This document shows, one piece after another, positions 11,939-26,103 of a stretch of 64,000 nt of DNA. This stretch comes from Ascaris suum. Taxonomy: Eukaryota > Nematoda > Chromadorea > Rhabditida > Ascarididae. The DNA lies in the NCBI GenBank assembly GCA_013433145.1, contig CM024191.1, forward strand, positions 6,526,501-6,590,500, read 5' to 3'. Positions within the stretch are counted from its first letter, which is position 1; each line of letters begins with the position of its first letter. A model generated the notes under the pieces. It made no database searches. It had not been told where the DNA came from and worked only from the letters and a program-made list of their open reading frames with translations. The translations under genes were made by a program, and so were the position numbers.

Positions 11939-14900
11939 TACACTTCCCTCGCAATTGCTGCCTATAGAACTTTTGCAATAATTCATAGCAATAAATGTTT
12001 AATGCAACATTCAACGCTAATAAGGGTCATACTTCAAGTCATACTTCAATAACAGAACTCCCAACTTCGAAGTAAATATGAGTGAGCACATCAAAATACA
12101 ACATTCCACATCAGCAAACACAACTCAAAATATGCATGTTAAGGAAATGAAAAAAGAAAGAAAGGAACGAAACACTGACAGAGGAAGCACCGATCAGCGC
12201 GTAAGTTGGTGGTGCAATGCACGCGAAAACTGGGCGTGTTCCCATTCTATAAACTGATCATGCATTGCATCAAATATCATAGGATGCACATGGCTACGGC
12301 GCCCCTTACAACGGTGCCGGTACTAGACCTTTAAACACATTAAAGCATTAGACAATAAATACGCACCTTCAATTATCCATAACTTTTGCGGCAGGTAAGT
12401 CTCCTCAGTGTTTTCGCCAACGTGATTGCGTGATTTGTTTGCTCTTCTATGACTGCCACGAACCCAACTTCCGGTTTTACCCGGTTTTCCCTCCACAACG
12501 GCTTCCTGAATGATTCCCTCCTCTCTCACAGTTCCTTACAACGTCGTCCTCGAGAGCACAGAAAAAAAGCGGCGAATGGTAAACACGTGAGAGAAAAAAG
12601 ACAAATGAGTATCTGAATGAGTTTTCTCGTTGACAGTAACAGGCGCAGTTTGCATGAGTATTAACAATGGAATTATTTTCGCATATTTTTTTGATAAGCA
12701 GGCATCATCAAAGCTCGAAATGGCATAGAAGAACAAAAATACGGGGACATAGAGATGTGAGTCTGGTGCCAAAATAAACAGCAGAATTACAGTGAAAGTT
12801 GGTAGATGGGAAAAAATATATTCATTCAAAATAAGCAAAACGAGAAAAAAGAGTCAACGAAATATGTCTCAATTGAACGTAGAAAATGAACCTCAATACT
12901 GGAACAAACAACTCTTACAATGAACTGCGGCCTCCAAGGTGCAATCGAACATTTATCTTCGAATACAAATCAAGTATCAGCAAGACAGGAAGGAGGGGGT
13001 GGGGGGGGGGGGGTGGGTGGGGTGATGAGAACGTATAAAGCCTTCCTTCAAAACTCGAGAAAAGAACACCACTGATTGCGCCCAATTTCACAAGCCTATT
13101 TAAATAACGCAGGACAACACAGTACCGATTTAATCTGGTAAAGCGTGCATGGTAATGAGACCTCAAGAATATAGAACTAGTGTCCAGCCCACAGCTCGAT
13201 CCTGCGACTGGGCTATGAAATAGTAGAATCCATAGTGCGAACACGAGGAGAGGAATGTGTGGCTTTTTGGTTGCGATGGCAGAGGAGGCGTGCTGCCCTG
13301 CCTCGCAATGGAAAAATCCGTGGCCCCTCTCGCACACAGAAAAAGTCGGGTAAGTGCTTACAAAGCGGTAAACAACCAAAGCACACTTGTCAGGAGAAAC
13401 GCTAAAATATTTGCCCTTAAGAAGAGGGAGGCTATCTAAGGCCGCAAGGATTCCACCTCAGTGCAACGGAGATCACGTGCTTCCTCGCGTGGACAATCTC
13501 TGTGGAATCTCGCATCCTCACACCTCAACGTGGTCAGACGATAGATTTGCATTCCCTTCTCTCTGACAACACTCAACGATCCCTCGCGAATTAACTTGCC
13601 TTGGAAAGCATTCAGTAACATCAGTGCTGAATATTGCAAAAGAGAGTGCTTGAATTGTAGAAATTATGGAACACGTGATTTAAAGAAGAAAATTAGGACT
13701 TTGTGTAACGGCAGATTCTACAAGCTTATGCAGCTAGCTTCGGTCCTCGTGATTCTTGTCCCATTGACGTAAAAGTGCAAACTAGGTTATCTACAAGTTA
13801 TTAAGCCGATAAAAATATGGGATTTATCGACTGAGAAATTCCTCCAACCAATCCGTCTTATTCGATGAATTTCGAAAATACGCTTATTCTTCGCTTTACG
13901 AGGCACTGCTATCGAACTTTAGACTTTCCAAACTTCCACGGCGCAACTTGATTGGCGATAAGCTTTTCGCATAGCCCTAAAGATGCATTATCATCGCTTG
14001 CATACCTATCATTCGGATCGTTCATATGAAAGTCACGCTTGAGTGCGGTGCTAGACCAACGCAAATGTGCATTCGTTGTCGTAATCCAGCAAACACTTGC
14101 CTCTGGAGGTCACCCTTGGCGAATACTGCAAGACGGTATTCGACGAACATATTCTCCCATCATCAGCTCAAATATAAATAGGTAAAAACCTTAAGCGTTA
14201 TTATTAATTGAACGCCATAAAAAACGTTTCTAAACGAATAAAATACGACTACTATATATGCGATGCAATCTTTCAAACTACAAAGCAAAAAGAGCTATAA
14301 GAGCAAAGATGAATCCGCTGCAACGCACTGACATAATAGAACCTTTCAATACACATATTTCATCGAACGGATCTCAAAAAATAATAATAGTAATAATAAA
14401 TTCCCTGAATTAGTAACGACCATCTTAGTATAATTAACTGTGATAATTAAATGAACGCTTTTCATAGAATACAGGTTTTAAAAAAATTGGAGAGCTTGAA
14501 GAAAAAAAAAGGGTCAGCAAATCGAAAAACATATCGCCATATTACAATTTTTTCGAATGAGAGATGCAGAAAGGACAACATCGAAACGAGAAGATCGAAG
14601 AGAGAGAAAGCGACGCATCGAAATCACAGCAAACGTCGAACGATAAAAAAACGAACACAAACGAAACACACCAATACACCCCACCTATAATACTTCATTT
14701 TTTCTTTCCTCTATTCCCTCATAGCAGAAGTATGGACATGGATTCTCAGAGTTTTTTTCTGAATGCATTCACTCATACACTGTCTAACTTTGACTACAGT
14801 CAAAAAACGTTAGAATATGCTTGGGAATAGGTGAAAAGCTCCACGACGGGTTGCCGTTTACCTGCAGATCACTCACCTAGGCACCAATCAACAAGCTGGG

Positions 14901-17900
14901 TTACACCTTCATCTACCAGAATGACACATCGTGCTTAGTCACACTCAATACGTGTCGTTCGTTATTTCAAAGTGCGCCAAAAAAGTGCTCACCACAGAGC
15001 CACGTAACAGACTGTTGCATAAAACCGCGACCGTGAGCTCTGATAGAAGAACCCGTGGATCGGCCATAACTCGCCTGAAACATGGCAAAGCTCGGCCTCA
15101 AGCCACGCATAAGAGCCCGTAACCCCACACGAGTGAAGGGATTTATGGCTGCCACCACACAGGGCAGGAAAGCATCAAAATAGTACCTGCGAACTACTAA
15201 AGCACCCAAGGTGAACTTGTCTGCGCGTTATAGTGTAAGATTAGTGCCAATGCCACACGATAACCTCAAAGTGTGCAAAAGAAGACTTCAACGCACAAGG
15301 CCATGGATCCTCCCCACCTCCCCCCTCCTCCCTTTCCGCTGAATTTGCGTTCGGCACTCCTATCTAGCACTACCTATCTAGCAGTGCTGCGGCATTTTAA
15401 CACCTCGAAGACAGTCGCACTTCAAACTGGTACATGAGTAGAGATCGTGAGGGACAAGATATTCGACTTTCAAAATGCAGTATTTTTAAGAAGGAAGAAG
15501 GCTCAAAACACAACCTCGCAAAATTCACCTCTGTCTTGAACCATATGTCATCTAGAAATTAAACGCACCTAAACAAATCTGCACTGCCATACGCAGCCCA
15601 CACGATAAGGTAGTGACAGCAACAATACCAGCAAATATTCTTATCGAGTGAACGCATCAGCATATCACGGACTGCTTCCCTTGAAGTGAATAAAGAACCC
15701 ATGAATCTGAAGGCATAGGTTATAGGCGAATAAAAAAAAGTTTGAGAAATGCTTAATAGCAGAAGTGAGGCAGCAATTAAGAGAGCGTTTGAGGATGGAT
15801 AAACGGATGGTGTTGAGGGTAATAACGCTTCTTGTAATAGCCGTGGCGTCAACCCACCTTCAGATGGACGCTCTTCTTTTCTAAATCGAAAGGTAAACAA
15901 CAGAGCCACCTGTAACAGTGACTTCAAACTCAAGCACAGCAGCACAACGCAAGGCCAGCGATCGTGCAACAAATCCACGCCAACCCTAAATTCACGGTCG
16001 AAGAGGTCAAGTACCACAGTTTGCGTTTGATTAAATATAGTCAAACAACCTCATAGCCACCTGTTTGACATGTGTTTCACGGTGCAGTGCATAAAACCCT
16101 GAACTCTTGCAAACACCCCAACACTATCCAATAACGAATCTATGAATACTGTGAAAACGCCGGGTAAAGTCAAGATGAAGCTGTCGAATGTGGTACAACC
16201 TGAGTGCACCTAGCTGGTTTTTCGTGATGGGAAACGGTTGAATTCTTTGCGGAACTGATCTGTGATCAGGCGTCGTCTATTAATTACGATTATCCAATCT
16301 GATCGCTAGAGGTTGTTTGATTCGCAAATTACACAACACATCCCAGATTAGCTAAAATCCGCATATTTAACACCGGCAGACAACATGGACAAAATCTGTC
16401 TAAGACGTGAGGTATTCGTTGTTTAGACGCTAGGCGACGACAGATTAAAAACCAAATGCCTTCAGGATGCCTCCACACTTGTTTCTGGTCACCATTTCAG
16501 AACAATGGCCGCACTCATTTAAATCCATTGTTCTCTAAACCATCTCAGTAGGTGATGCAACGACCGACTTATTCCAGAATGGAAATTCCGAACTTTGCAC
16601 CAATCCGGACGAAATTCCGCATATTGCTCGTTAAAGGTTAGTTGTAACCTTTGTCCTTTCCCCCTCCCTCCTTCCTAATATTTCATTGCGTTTTGACCTC
16701 TTGAAGCATCTACCTTCTCCACAGGGGATATAAAGCAGCCGCCATCTGCACTGTGCAATTTCGGTCGTACACAAATTGAATCTTTTGCTTGCAGAATATA
16801 AGAAAATATTCTTGATGATGCAATGATTCGGTTTCTTCATGCCGGTCAATTTTACATTCAACCTCTACTCGAAAAAAAAAACTAAATCAAGTTGCGATAG
16901 CGTCATCTATCTCATGAGCATGACGACCAAGAAGATGAGTTTCAAATCAGTCGAAAGCTTTATTCCCATCTATGCTGTTTCGTAATTCAACAGCGCATTA
17001 GGATCGCACCGAGGCTCCGATACGTCGTCGTACACAAGTGTATGCTCATATCTGCGGGTGAGTTATTTGTGTGCTTAATTAGCACTTCACCTGGCAGACG
17101 CTTCATTTAGTGGCCACGACAACGAGATTTGCTGCCTTATAGGATTTCGATACTGCTGTACCTCGATTCGTTATTCGGCCAAAATAACGTCGTAACAGGT
17201 GACCGGGATTTTCGTGTCTGCGGAAGCCAACCACTGAGCTCGAACTTTTATGCATATTCACTCATGCGTTTCATTGCAGTTCACCTGACCGGTAACTCTG
17301 CCACATGATACCTAATAACTAAATCAAGAAACCGCACAAGCAATCGGTCTTGAGCTTTTGCTAATACCTGTCAATTCAGCATCATTTTCACTAGTGTTAA
17401 GGTATCACAATATTCACAGAAAACAGAAACAACGCTAAACTGGTAACTGAAGCTATTATCTAGTGGTGACTAGCAATGCCGTGGAGCTGCGCATCTTTGC
17501 ATCGCAAAAGCAGTGCGCAACCTTCCTGAAATCCACCAAATTCGTCTCTGGAGGGATTACCCACGCAGAGATAAGTTAATTCTCTCTTATGGAGAAACAC
17601 GAATGACCTCCTAAGCACAGCAACAACAATAAGCACGATATCAATGGGCATGTTCTTCACCATAAAAGAGTCGCGAAATTATTAAATAATCAAGCCATTC
17701 TACTTGGGTGAGCGAGATTGACGACTACTTAGACGATATTTTACGAGAATGTTCTTCCCATTCCAAGGAAAGGTGGAGTTCTAGCGTAGCCACAAGTACC
17801 GATTCGCCTCACAATGTGAGCTCTCAGTTTTGCGCATCTTCTTCACTCGTACTGAATTTGATAGAGGTAGCATTATCATCTGCAGTCATCACCACCGAAT

Positions 17901-18044
17901 AACTTCCACTAAGGAACTCCTTTTACCTATTTGCGGTAGCTCAATCGAATATAACCATAACAATCCTTCCACATCATATTTTAAACCCTTAATATCATGC
18001 TTCAGAAACTAGAAGCTCTGAGGGGACGAGACAGAGAAAAGAAG
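11939..18044. other. Intergenic region between snx-3 and the phosphatase gene
   Basis: About 6 kb without a gene I can support. Several open frames of 60-161 codons occur (minus 12915-13379, 13436-13639 and 15559-16044; plus 17690-17902), but none resembles a known family and most overlap an open frame on the other strand. A G-rich run lies at 12995-13022. GC-richer blocks at 12.9-13.6, 14.95-15.2 and 15.55-16.05 kb may be repeats or isolated exons. The snx-3 promoter and 5' UTR should lie just right of 11938. Confidence 0.4.
12995..13022. repeat. Interrupted poly-G run (13 G core)
   Basis: Thirteen consecutive G at 13001-13013, flanked by shorter G blocks separated by single T. Four or more G blocks on one strand can form a G-quadruplex. 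It lies in the intergenic region upstream of snx-3. Confidence 0.9.
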
Positions 18045-21000
18045 TCACATCGTATCCAACAAATGCTTCAATGAATGCGTAAAATAATGCGGAATCAAAT
18101 CGGGTCGGTTCTGTCGCTCGAATTGCTTCACGTCGTCCATTGAGTTGATGCCCGTACCTACGAGCATCGTGAACATGCCATGATCTCGACCGAATTTAAT
18201 ATCCGTGTCACATCGATCTCCTATCATAATCGTCCGTTCCGGAACGACACCAAACTTTTCACAGATATAATCAAAAATTGGCCGCGCCGGCTTACCGATA
18301 ACAACTGGCTCTTTACCGGCCGGATATTGTACTGCCATCACATTCGTACCTGCACCCGGAATTCGCACTTCTGCAATCCATATCGTAAATCACTGATACG
18401 CCGAAGAAGAAAGAGACAGCAGTTCACGGGCCCAGAACCCTTAATTCAAGCGTGATTAGGTGTAACCTTTTGATACCGATAGAGTTTTTTCGAACTTTTT
18501 AATTGATACTCTTCATTTCGTATCCGTCAAGATAATTTCCGGTTTTTCCTCTATACTGCAGAATTTACCGTCAACATCGCTTAAGATCATCGCGAACAGT
18601 TATCCCCTCCCCTTCATACAGTGTAAACACAATAATGCAAAAGCGAAATAATGAGAGGTGATAAATTTCTGCTGAAGGGAGACTCGAGAGAAATAGATAA
18701 GAACTAACAAGACCTGAGCAAGGTAAGAACTAACAAGACCTGAGCAAGGTAAACCCATGATAAAGATATGGTGTCAATTAGTTCAAAAGTGCACACATCA
18801 AGAAAAATGCATTTACCTTTCTCTTTTACGTCCCACTTCTTCGTAATCCCCTCTTTTCAACATATCCTTTCAAAAAAAAAAAACCATTTCGTAAACGTTT
18901 CTTTTCGCCACAACTAGAAAAAAAATGACTTCTTTCAGATGCTCGAGGTGCTGCTGCAGGTCAACAAAACTTGGGGAGAGGGAAATACTTCCTCCTAAAA
19001 AAAACCTTCAGACATTCCTTCTTAGTCCTGCTCTATCCGATGAAACCTGAAAGAATGCTAACTGCGCTTTTTTGAATTTGGCACGTCTCCACAAGAATTG
19101 GACTCCGGCTAACCTTGGCCATTCCAAGAACCTATGAACAACACCCACTTACCGTACAGCATTGATTCTCCCTCCTGACATTACTTTTTCCCACATCTTG
19201 AGAGGTTTACTGATCGATAACAGGATCTTATTGGAGCCGTGGTCAAGCTTTCTTATTTAATTTTTCAAAAGACGTTGCTAAAGAAGGCTTAGTTTCGGAA
19301 GCAGCTGTATTCGATGTTACATGGTAATTAGCCCATAACCTCTAGTGGGCGCATTGAACACCCTTTTTAAATTTTAACTATAAATAAGCCTTTTTTCAGG
19401 ACCTCCACCCTTTCCTTTCTAATTTCATCAGCACGCTCGGAAGAGAGAAGAAAGGAAAGGTTTGCCCTGTTGTTATACACTTTCAGGGTTGGTGGAAAAC
19501 TAACCATGGTTTCAGCAATACGCACCGCTAAAAAGGGGAAAATTCATGGCCAGGAAGGTTTCATTCAGGTTTATATTGTATATTTTAGGCTTCATCCCTC
19601 AATTAAGACGGGTGGAAATCGACCTGTCCTTTACCTGCTTTCATCATTCACCTAGCGCTTATAGACCGTAGAAAGGCTTTTATAGAGCGTCACTATTTCA
19701 CTTAAAAAGCAAAATCTGTGTTCGCTTAAAATGAGTGCATCTTCGAATAGAAAACCTCCTTCATGAAAGTTTCGCCTTAAATGCAGTGAAAAAAAAAAAA
19801 GAACAGAAGCCGTTCTCACAGTAAACACTACCTCTTCGAAGCATGTATTTTGATGCTTTCTAAGCAGTAGTCATGCGTACATATTTCCTTAGGGAAGTTC
19901 ACATTAATGGTAGCACATAATATAACAATAAATTTCGTGAAGCATTATCTATATAAAGGCCACAGTTCAAATCGACGAAAGCGGTAAGCCGTGCTTATTT
20001 TAGAATCTCCAATCGCTGAATTTTTATCAAATGACTCTAATGAACAAAATAAATTCAGTGGATTTTTCAGAACAAAGTGCTCTTCTTCCGTCTATTTTCT
20101 TCCATTTCGATGTAACTTCGCTAAACAAAACAAAAAAATAAAAAATAAATCGTTCCACGAGAAAACTATAGTTAAAATGCATTAATACTTTACTCTTACT
20201 TACTTTATTCCCCATTGTTTTATATTACGCATTTATATATTTCTACAAATCAAACTAATAATATAACCTAAAAGTGCCACTCTTGGTTCCCTTGACCGAA
20301 CCGATCCATTAAAATAAAATCACTGCTTAATTCCTCATACAAATTAATAATCGTGCTTTTAAAGCTAATTATAAATAAACAATAGGTGTAAAAATGAAGC
20401 AAACAACGAAACCAACTAGGATTTGGGCCAGGAAAAGTGGCGTCTTCATTGGTGGCGATGAACTTGACTCCCGGCTGCTCAATATAGTTGATTGCCTTCA
20501 TAATTTTTACGTAGTTGATATGCACATCATAACTCACAACGACAGCACGCACCGGTCGAGACACGTCGATCTCGTGGATGAAATCCGAATTCGTATAGTT
20601 CTGTACTGGATCGGGTCCCACACCGAAGCTTTCGATTCCTTCTTGCATCAACTCCCTCTGAAAATATCAGAACGTCGAAGTGAAACGCACTCAACAAAAA
20701 TGATCACTAATTAGTCAGGGGTCACTGAAGATGAAGTTAAGCTTCCCTCAAAATCTACAGCTGCATTTTTTTTTCTCCCCACCGATACTCCTAATTACGA
20801 TCGAAAACATCGAGGATCGATGTGGCTAGACGGATACTAATAAAACAAGGTAACCATCAAATGCGCCACTTAAAAGACGACGGTCTTCTTAAAGAGTCAG
20901 TAAAAATCTTATGCTTCATTAAATCCCTTTATTTTCACACCTACAGGAGTACTGAAACCGCTCTAATACTACAAAACTATCATTGACAACAGTGAGTTTT

Positions 21001-23838
21001 TAAAGGACGAGGCGACCTCCCAAGGTGCATATATTTACCCAAAGGCGCAGCATCAGTACCCTGGGGATTGAATGGAAATGTGAGTGTTGGTTTACAAGAA
21101 GCAAGGCTTAATTATGTTTCAACGCACTGTTTTAGAGCTGTGTAAACGATCTCTCCACCGTTCGTGCGTTAAAAAAAAATGTTGCAGGTAAAAACACCTT
21201 TGGTATAAACATCAGAGAAGGTATAAATATACATCTTGGGAGAATTCAATGAAATACCTCGACAAGCAGTTCGCAGAACACTTCTCAAGACTTCAATTCC
21301 TTGTGTTATAATTTTAAACACATTAAAAAAAAATCCCATTATTTTATGACTTAATCAAACGTTTAGATTTTATAAGTTTGAGGCAACTAATCTTTATAGC
21401 TGTGGACCTAAAACAACGCTTTTGTTTTGGGAACGCCGTCTGCCACATAGACGCACCCACCTGCTGGTGTCTCCATCAACGGACACATCACTTGATGATC
21501 TTTCATTATTCATCCGATGGGGATGCATATTAAAGGCAAAACGAAAAAAAAAACTGTCCTCTTTTCGCAAAAACTTACAACAAAAATAAAAAAAAGGTCA
21601 AAAAAACTTCCATTCAAAAAATTTCGTCCTCTACAAACATATAGTGTCAGTGTTTTGCTGCCATTTCGTTGATTTAAACAACCACTGAAACAGAGCGTTG
21701 AACACTTCATGTAACCGTAACTAATGAATTGGATATCAAGGGTATTAATAAAAAATAATGAGCGCTTTCTCTCCGCTGCTCGCATTGATGTTTCTCCGAT
21801 AGCGCCAAACTGAAGAAGTCGACTGCCGTCGGGACTCTCTTTGACGCTCACTCCCAATTAAGCCAAGAGTCTGCATCTAGCACTAGGGAACTGAATTCGC
21901 CCTAAAAAGTTCAAAAGAATTTATCTCACACTCTTAAATGATAAAATAATAACAAACCTGCAGCCCGGCGGATCCAACAAGATAAACTGGAAGATCGGAT
22001 TTATGCATCGAAAGTAAATGCGCTACCACTTTTGCTGGGCTGATAATCTGCTCTGGTTGGATCATATCGAATCCGAGCTTTTTGCATTTCGCCGCATAAT
22101 CTGCTATCGTCTTCGTCGAATTGTTTGTTATTATAAACACCTTTTTGCCTGAACATTCGGTACTATGGGTATTGAGGCGAAATTCAGAGGAACATGATGC
22201 GACTTGCTGATGAAAAGATAAAAACACGAAAAGCAAGATAAAAGAGAAAAAATTTCTGACAAAGAAAACATCGGTGAGATTATAGCGTTCAGATAATTTT
22301 GGCGTGCAAAGCAGCGAATACACGATACAGACGTCGATCATCCCAACTACAAGCATGTGAAGTCTTCATAAATTCATCCGAGTTGCCAACAGTCGATGAT
22401 ATCTGCGCTGTAAACCCTTCGTTGATTGGTGATAATCAGTGACCCAGCAATAAAACCTCTCTTGCAGAAGGCTGAAAAAGCACTGTGATGCCTCACATGA
22501 GGCAAACGAAACATAGTAAACAAAAAAGAGCCTCAACCTACGGAGTTGAAGGACAGGGAGTACCTGAAGGTGGCAAAATCGTACCATCAGATCTCACGAT
22601 AACGAGGATGCAATACCCCGCACAATATAAGCAATATGCAATTTACCATCAAAGAGCACGAGCAAAGAAACAACTGCTTAAAAGAAGAATCAAACGCGCA
22701 ACAGTGATATCGCGAATTCTCAGTCCGACCGTAGTGTACCTCGCAAACACAGCGGAATATTCATAATCGAAAAGATACCAACAACTTATTGAAACTCGTC
22801 GACTGAACTAGAGGGTAATACATTCCAGAATGTTGTAAATCCGATTGCAAGCAAAAACATTTCCTTACGTGAATGCTGCAGCGTTCTCGCAGGCTTGACG
22901 GTTCGTTGAAGATTCGAAGAAACTCTAAGAGTCAGCTTTCAAGAGTTCTCATTTCCTTATTTAAATGCCTGCGTTCGAGTGATTAAAGGCTAATGCAAAG
23001 TGACATCAAATCAAACGGTAAAACTATGACATCGTCAAGTAATCCTTCGGCAAGGTTGCGCTGAGGACATTCCTTGGCCAAACTGTGCTGCCACATTGAG
23101 CACTGAAACACCCGAATATGAAGTCAGGAACATATCTAGCTTCCCAATCACCTACTCGGTACAGAAGATGGAAGCAAAGCTGCAATCGTCAAGAACTACC
23201 AGATCTCTAGCTTCTGTGATCGGAGGGCAAAGAAAACGTCCGAACTCGATCCATTTAGCTTACAGGCAGCAAAAGTGATTTCTGCGATCAACTCAATTTT
23301 TGTCCTCTGGATTACGCCTAGAAAACGGCTGGAAAACTTTGCCAAGTGTCGTTGTGTTTGTATCTGCTGTCCACGAATCTAAAACTTGCAGAAAAAGTTG
23401 GCAGTCAGTCGGATGAAAGAGTTACTATGGTGCCCTCGTACCAAAGCAAACGGAATCTGAAGTGGGCAGTCCTGCAGGGTCCCACCGTGGCATGCAGAGT
23501 TTTGTACGAGGACAAGATCAATAGGCTGATTCGACACCTTTTGAAGCAATTCTACAGACAGCTCGGCATGCTTATTACTCTCCTAGGCTGACGATGCAGA
23601 TCTCTCAGGGATGTGCATATTGAGCATGCGACAGGAGTGCTGTTTCCAGGTAAAGCGACGATCAAAATAACTAAAATGCAATAAAAATAAGCAAACCTTT
23701 ATCGACAAGATAACGAAGATAATCGATGGCACCGTTAATGGGCTTGCCGCCTAACCAAAGTACGCCATCTGCATCGAACAGGAATGCGTCGAATTGCTCG
23801 AACAGCTGATGACCAAGAACGCTTTCAACCACCGACAT
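18045..23838 (-). CDS. PGP: HAD-family phosphoglycolate / p-nitrophenyl phosphatase-type phosphatase
   Basis: Four exons: 23697-23838 (ATG), 21958-22148, 20417-20657 and 18045-18370 (TAA); phases close to 299 aa (human PGP 321). It belongs to the C2-capped HAD phosphatases that hydrolyse 2-phosphoglycolate and related damage metabolites in the cytosol. All four HAD motifs are visible: DADG (nucleophile Asp22, acid Asp24), TNNST (Thr/Ser 55-59), Lys218 in IGKP, and GDRCDTD (Asp243, Asp248). The C2-cap segment includes RAVVVSYDVHINYVKIMKAI and NYIEQPGVKFIATNEDATFP, as in the family. Exon 3 must use the GTTGGT donor (adding Lys192); the later GTTTCG donor would create a stop. A CAACCAG acceptor 4 nt before the ATG could be a spliced-leader site. 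The exact substrate (phosphoglycolate or pyridoxal phosphate) cannot be fixed from sequence. Confidence 0.92.
18698..18749. repeat. Tandem duplication, 26 bp x 2
   Basis: Two identical adjacent 26-bp copies starting TAAGAACTAACAAGACCTGA, in intron 3 of the phosphatase gene. Perfect identity suggests a recent slip or duplication. Confidence 0.95.
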
Positions 23839-26103
23839 CGACCTGGTTGCAAACAAATAAATGATGTATGCGGACGAGAAAGGCAAATAAAACAAGATGG
23901 AGTTTTAGCAAAGCTAACTCGGAAATTCCTATCTGTGAGTTGCAGAAAAAAGGCGACGTTCGTCAGACTGACAGACAGCCTACTTTGAGACCCTGCAACA
24001 AGCAACGTAAAAGGACCATGAAACAGCCAACCTGTGAGGTTTCCCTCAGAGTGCAAGTGAAAATTTAAAAAATTGCTTTGCTCGCCCCGTAAATTTGCTT
24101 ATTTGCGCACCATAAAGACATGCTTTTTCGATACCCGACCTTTTTAACAGTTTCCGCGTTCCCGACAGCAGCCACCTCTAATAACTAGGCGACCCGAATT
24201 AAACAAATAAAGAGTGTCCTCACAGTCGAATTTTCACGCCTCAAGGCCCCTCGAGCTATCGTCACACTGTAGACGATTACGTCCTTCGTTATTTCGATTC
24301 TTCCTCGGGTACAGAATTACGTCTTCGAGCCTCTTAACTGAAAAAAAGTATCATCTTCCTTCAGTTAAACTGAAAATTTTAGATTTGTGGATTGTCCAAT
24401 GCAGAGTGCAGCAATCGTTTACAAGTTCAATTATCGCAGTGGATGAGTCAACAAAGACGTACCGTACATATCAGCATACTCGATCGGGTATATGGACAGA
24501 TTTTGACAGCTTCTGCGTAGTCCCTTCAACTGCCTCGGTTTATTAGAGCTCATGCAGGTATAGGACATCCGCGTGAATGGCAATTTGCATTATTCATTCG
24601 TTACGTTTCAGTTTGAGGTATTAAATAACCTCGAACTTTTCGATCTACCCTACATTATGTGCTCGATTGTAAAATTTAATTCAACAAAAGTGCATTATAG
24701 ATTAGAGGAATTGAGGAAATAAGATAAATGTGCAACAAGCAATAAATGAAAAAATTACCTGGAAAGAAACTACAAATTACTATGCGTGATATAAGCGCGT
24801 CAAGAACTTTTTTTTTACTAGGCACTGTTTTTTGATGTGCTACTTCAGCGAAAGGTAACGGTTCGTTAGCTTAGCTATCGCAGGCAACAGCTGCCATTCC
24901 AAAAGTGCCGCCAATCTCAATTCATCGTCTCTTTCAAATTTCTTCATAGAGGTGACGACAATGTGAAGCAGCCAAGTTTATTTATAATCATCTGTTTGTC
25001 GTTTATTAAGAATGCACTGTATCATTACGCGCTTAACCGCTATATTTCAGCTTATGCGTTCAAATTTTCGAAAACATTCGGGAATATTTCATTCACAGAG
25101 GTTCCCGAAACACCTTACAAGCCCAACCACAAAAGTTGTTTGAAGATATTGTCCACGGACAGCAAAGAATATCGAAGGATTATGTTTAGCTTCGTCCCCT
25201 CTTACAAAATTACTAAAGCCTTCTGAGACATTTTACAGCGTCTCAGACATATCAATTTCAATAAATGTATAACATAGTCGCAGGAGATAATCTTGCTGGC
25301 CTGAAGAGATTCGAAAGCAAAAAATTTTGCGTCCTGTTGCGCTTAGGATGACTCAACTATTGAGACTGATGAAACAGTAGGATTTCCCAAGTGCTCAGAT
25401 CACCGGCGAAATTCAACAGTTGAGATCTCTGAAAATGGGGAGACCCCCCTCCCCTGAAAAGACCTAACCGAAATGAGATTTAACCACCTTATGCGCTTAT
25501 TCGTCGGCCGGGTTGGATTTAATCCAAGCCTCTTCGAAGGGTTATAGCCGGCTGGCGTTTCAAATGTGAAGTTCGAGACCACCTTAAATCTCAAGGTTGT
25601 CCGACTGTTCGACGATGCTTCACGTTTGACTCCTACCTTTGAATTTGGCGGGCTCAACAAGACAGTCAAAAAATTCAAATTCTTCTAGCATATTCGAGAC
25701 AGCTCAGCAGCGTTTATGGATCGCGATTATTGGCGGAGAATTAAAACGTTTCTATTAGAGAAGTGAATGAAATGCAGAGGTGTCGTTTGAGGTCATGACG
25801 AAACTGCTCGAGAGGTACTTACGTCGTGTTGATTTCATTTGAAATAAGTCATGTTGATAGTCGAGTAGTACTTATGTCGTTCTCGATCCCGAGTGGTAGC
25901 GTACGGCGAGTAGATCTGAGGAGGCCAACTAAACAGCCTTGTTGAAAGGAGGATCCACTAAACGGTCACCTGTGCATTGAAAATTCATCGTGTTTTGATC
26001 GCCATGATATGTTTTTCTATTTTCCCATTCAAATTTTTCGAACGTAACAGTTTTCCCAGTAATGAGTGATAATAGGGCCGTCTTATTATACAGGTAACCA
26101 TAA

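Noticed and set aside
12915..13379. Minus ORF of 154 aa
   Set aside because: Passes through the poly-G run as polyproline and has no family match; probably chance.
13436..13639. Minus ORF reading KLIREGSLSVVREKG, reminiscent of a RhoGEF PH domain start
   Set aside because: No continuation of a PH domain or DH domain could be found on either side.
15559..16044. Minus ORF of 161 aa
   Set aside because: Hydrophobic and Leu-rich, no family match, no convincing start context; an overlapping frame is equally open.
21934..22356. 140-aa minus ORF taken whole
   Set aside because: Only 21958-22148 is coding; the N-terminal part is intron preceding a TGTTCAG acceptor.
23040..23640. Reverse-transcriptase-like words (e.g. 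ADDADL) in phosphatase intron 1
   Set aside because: The surrounding frame shows no other RT motif and is broken by stops.
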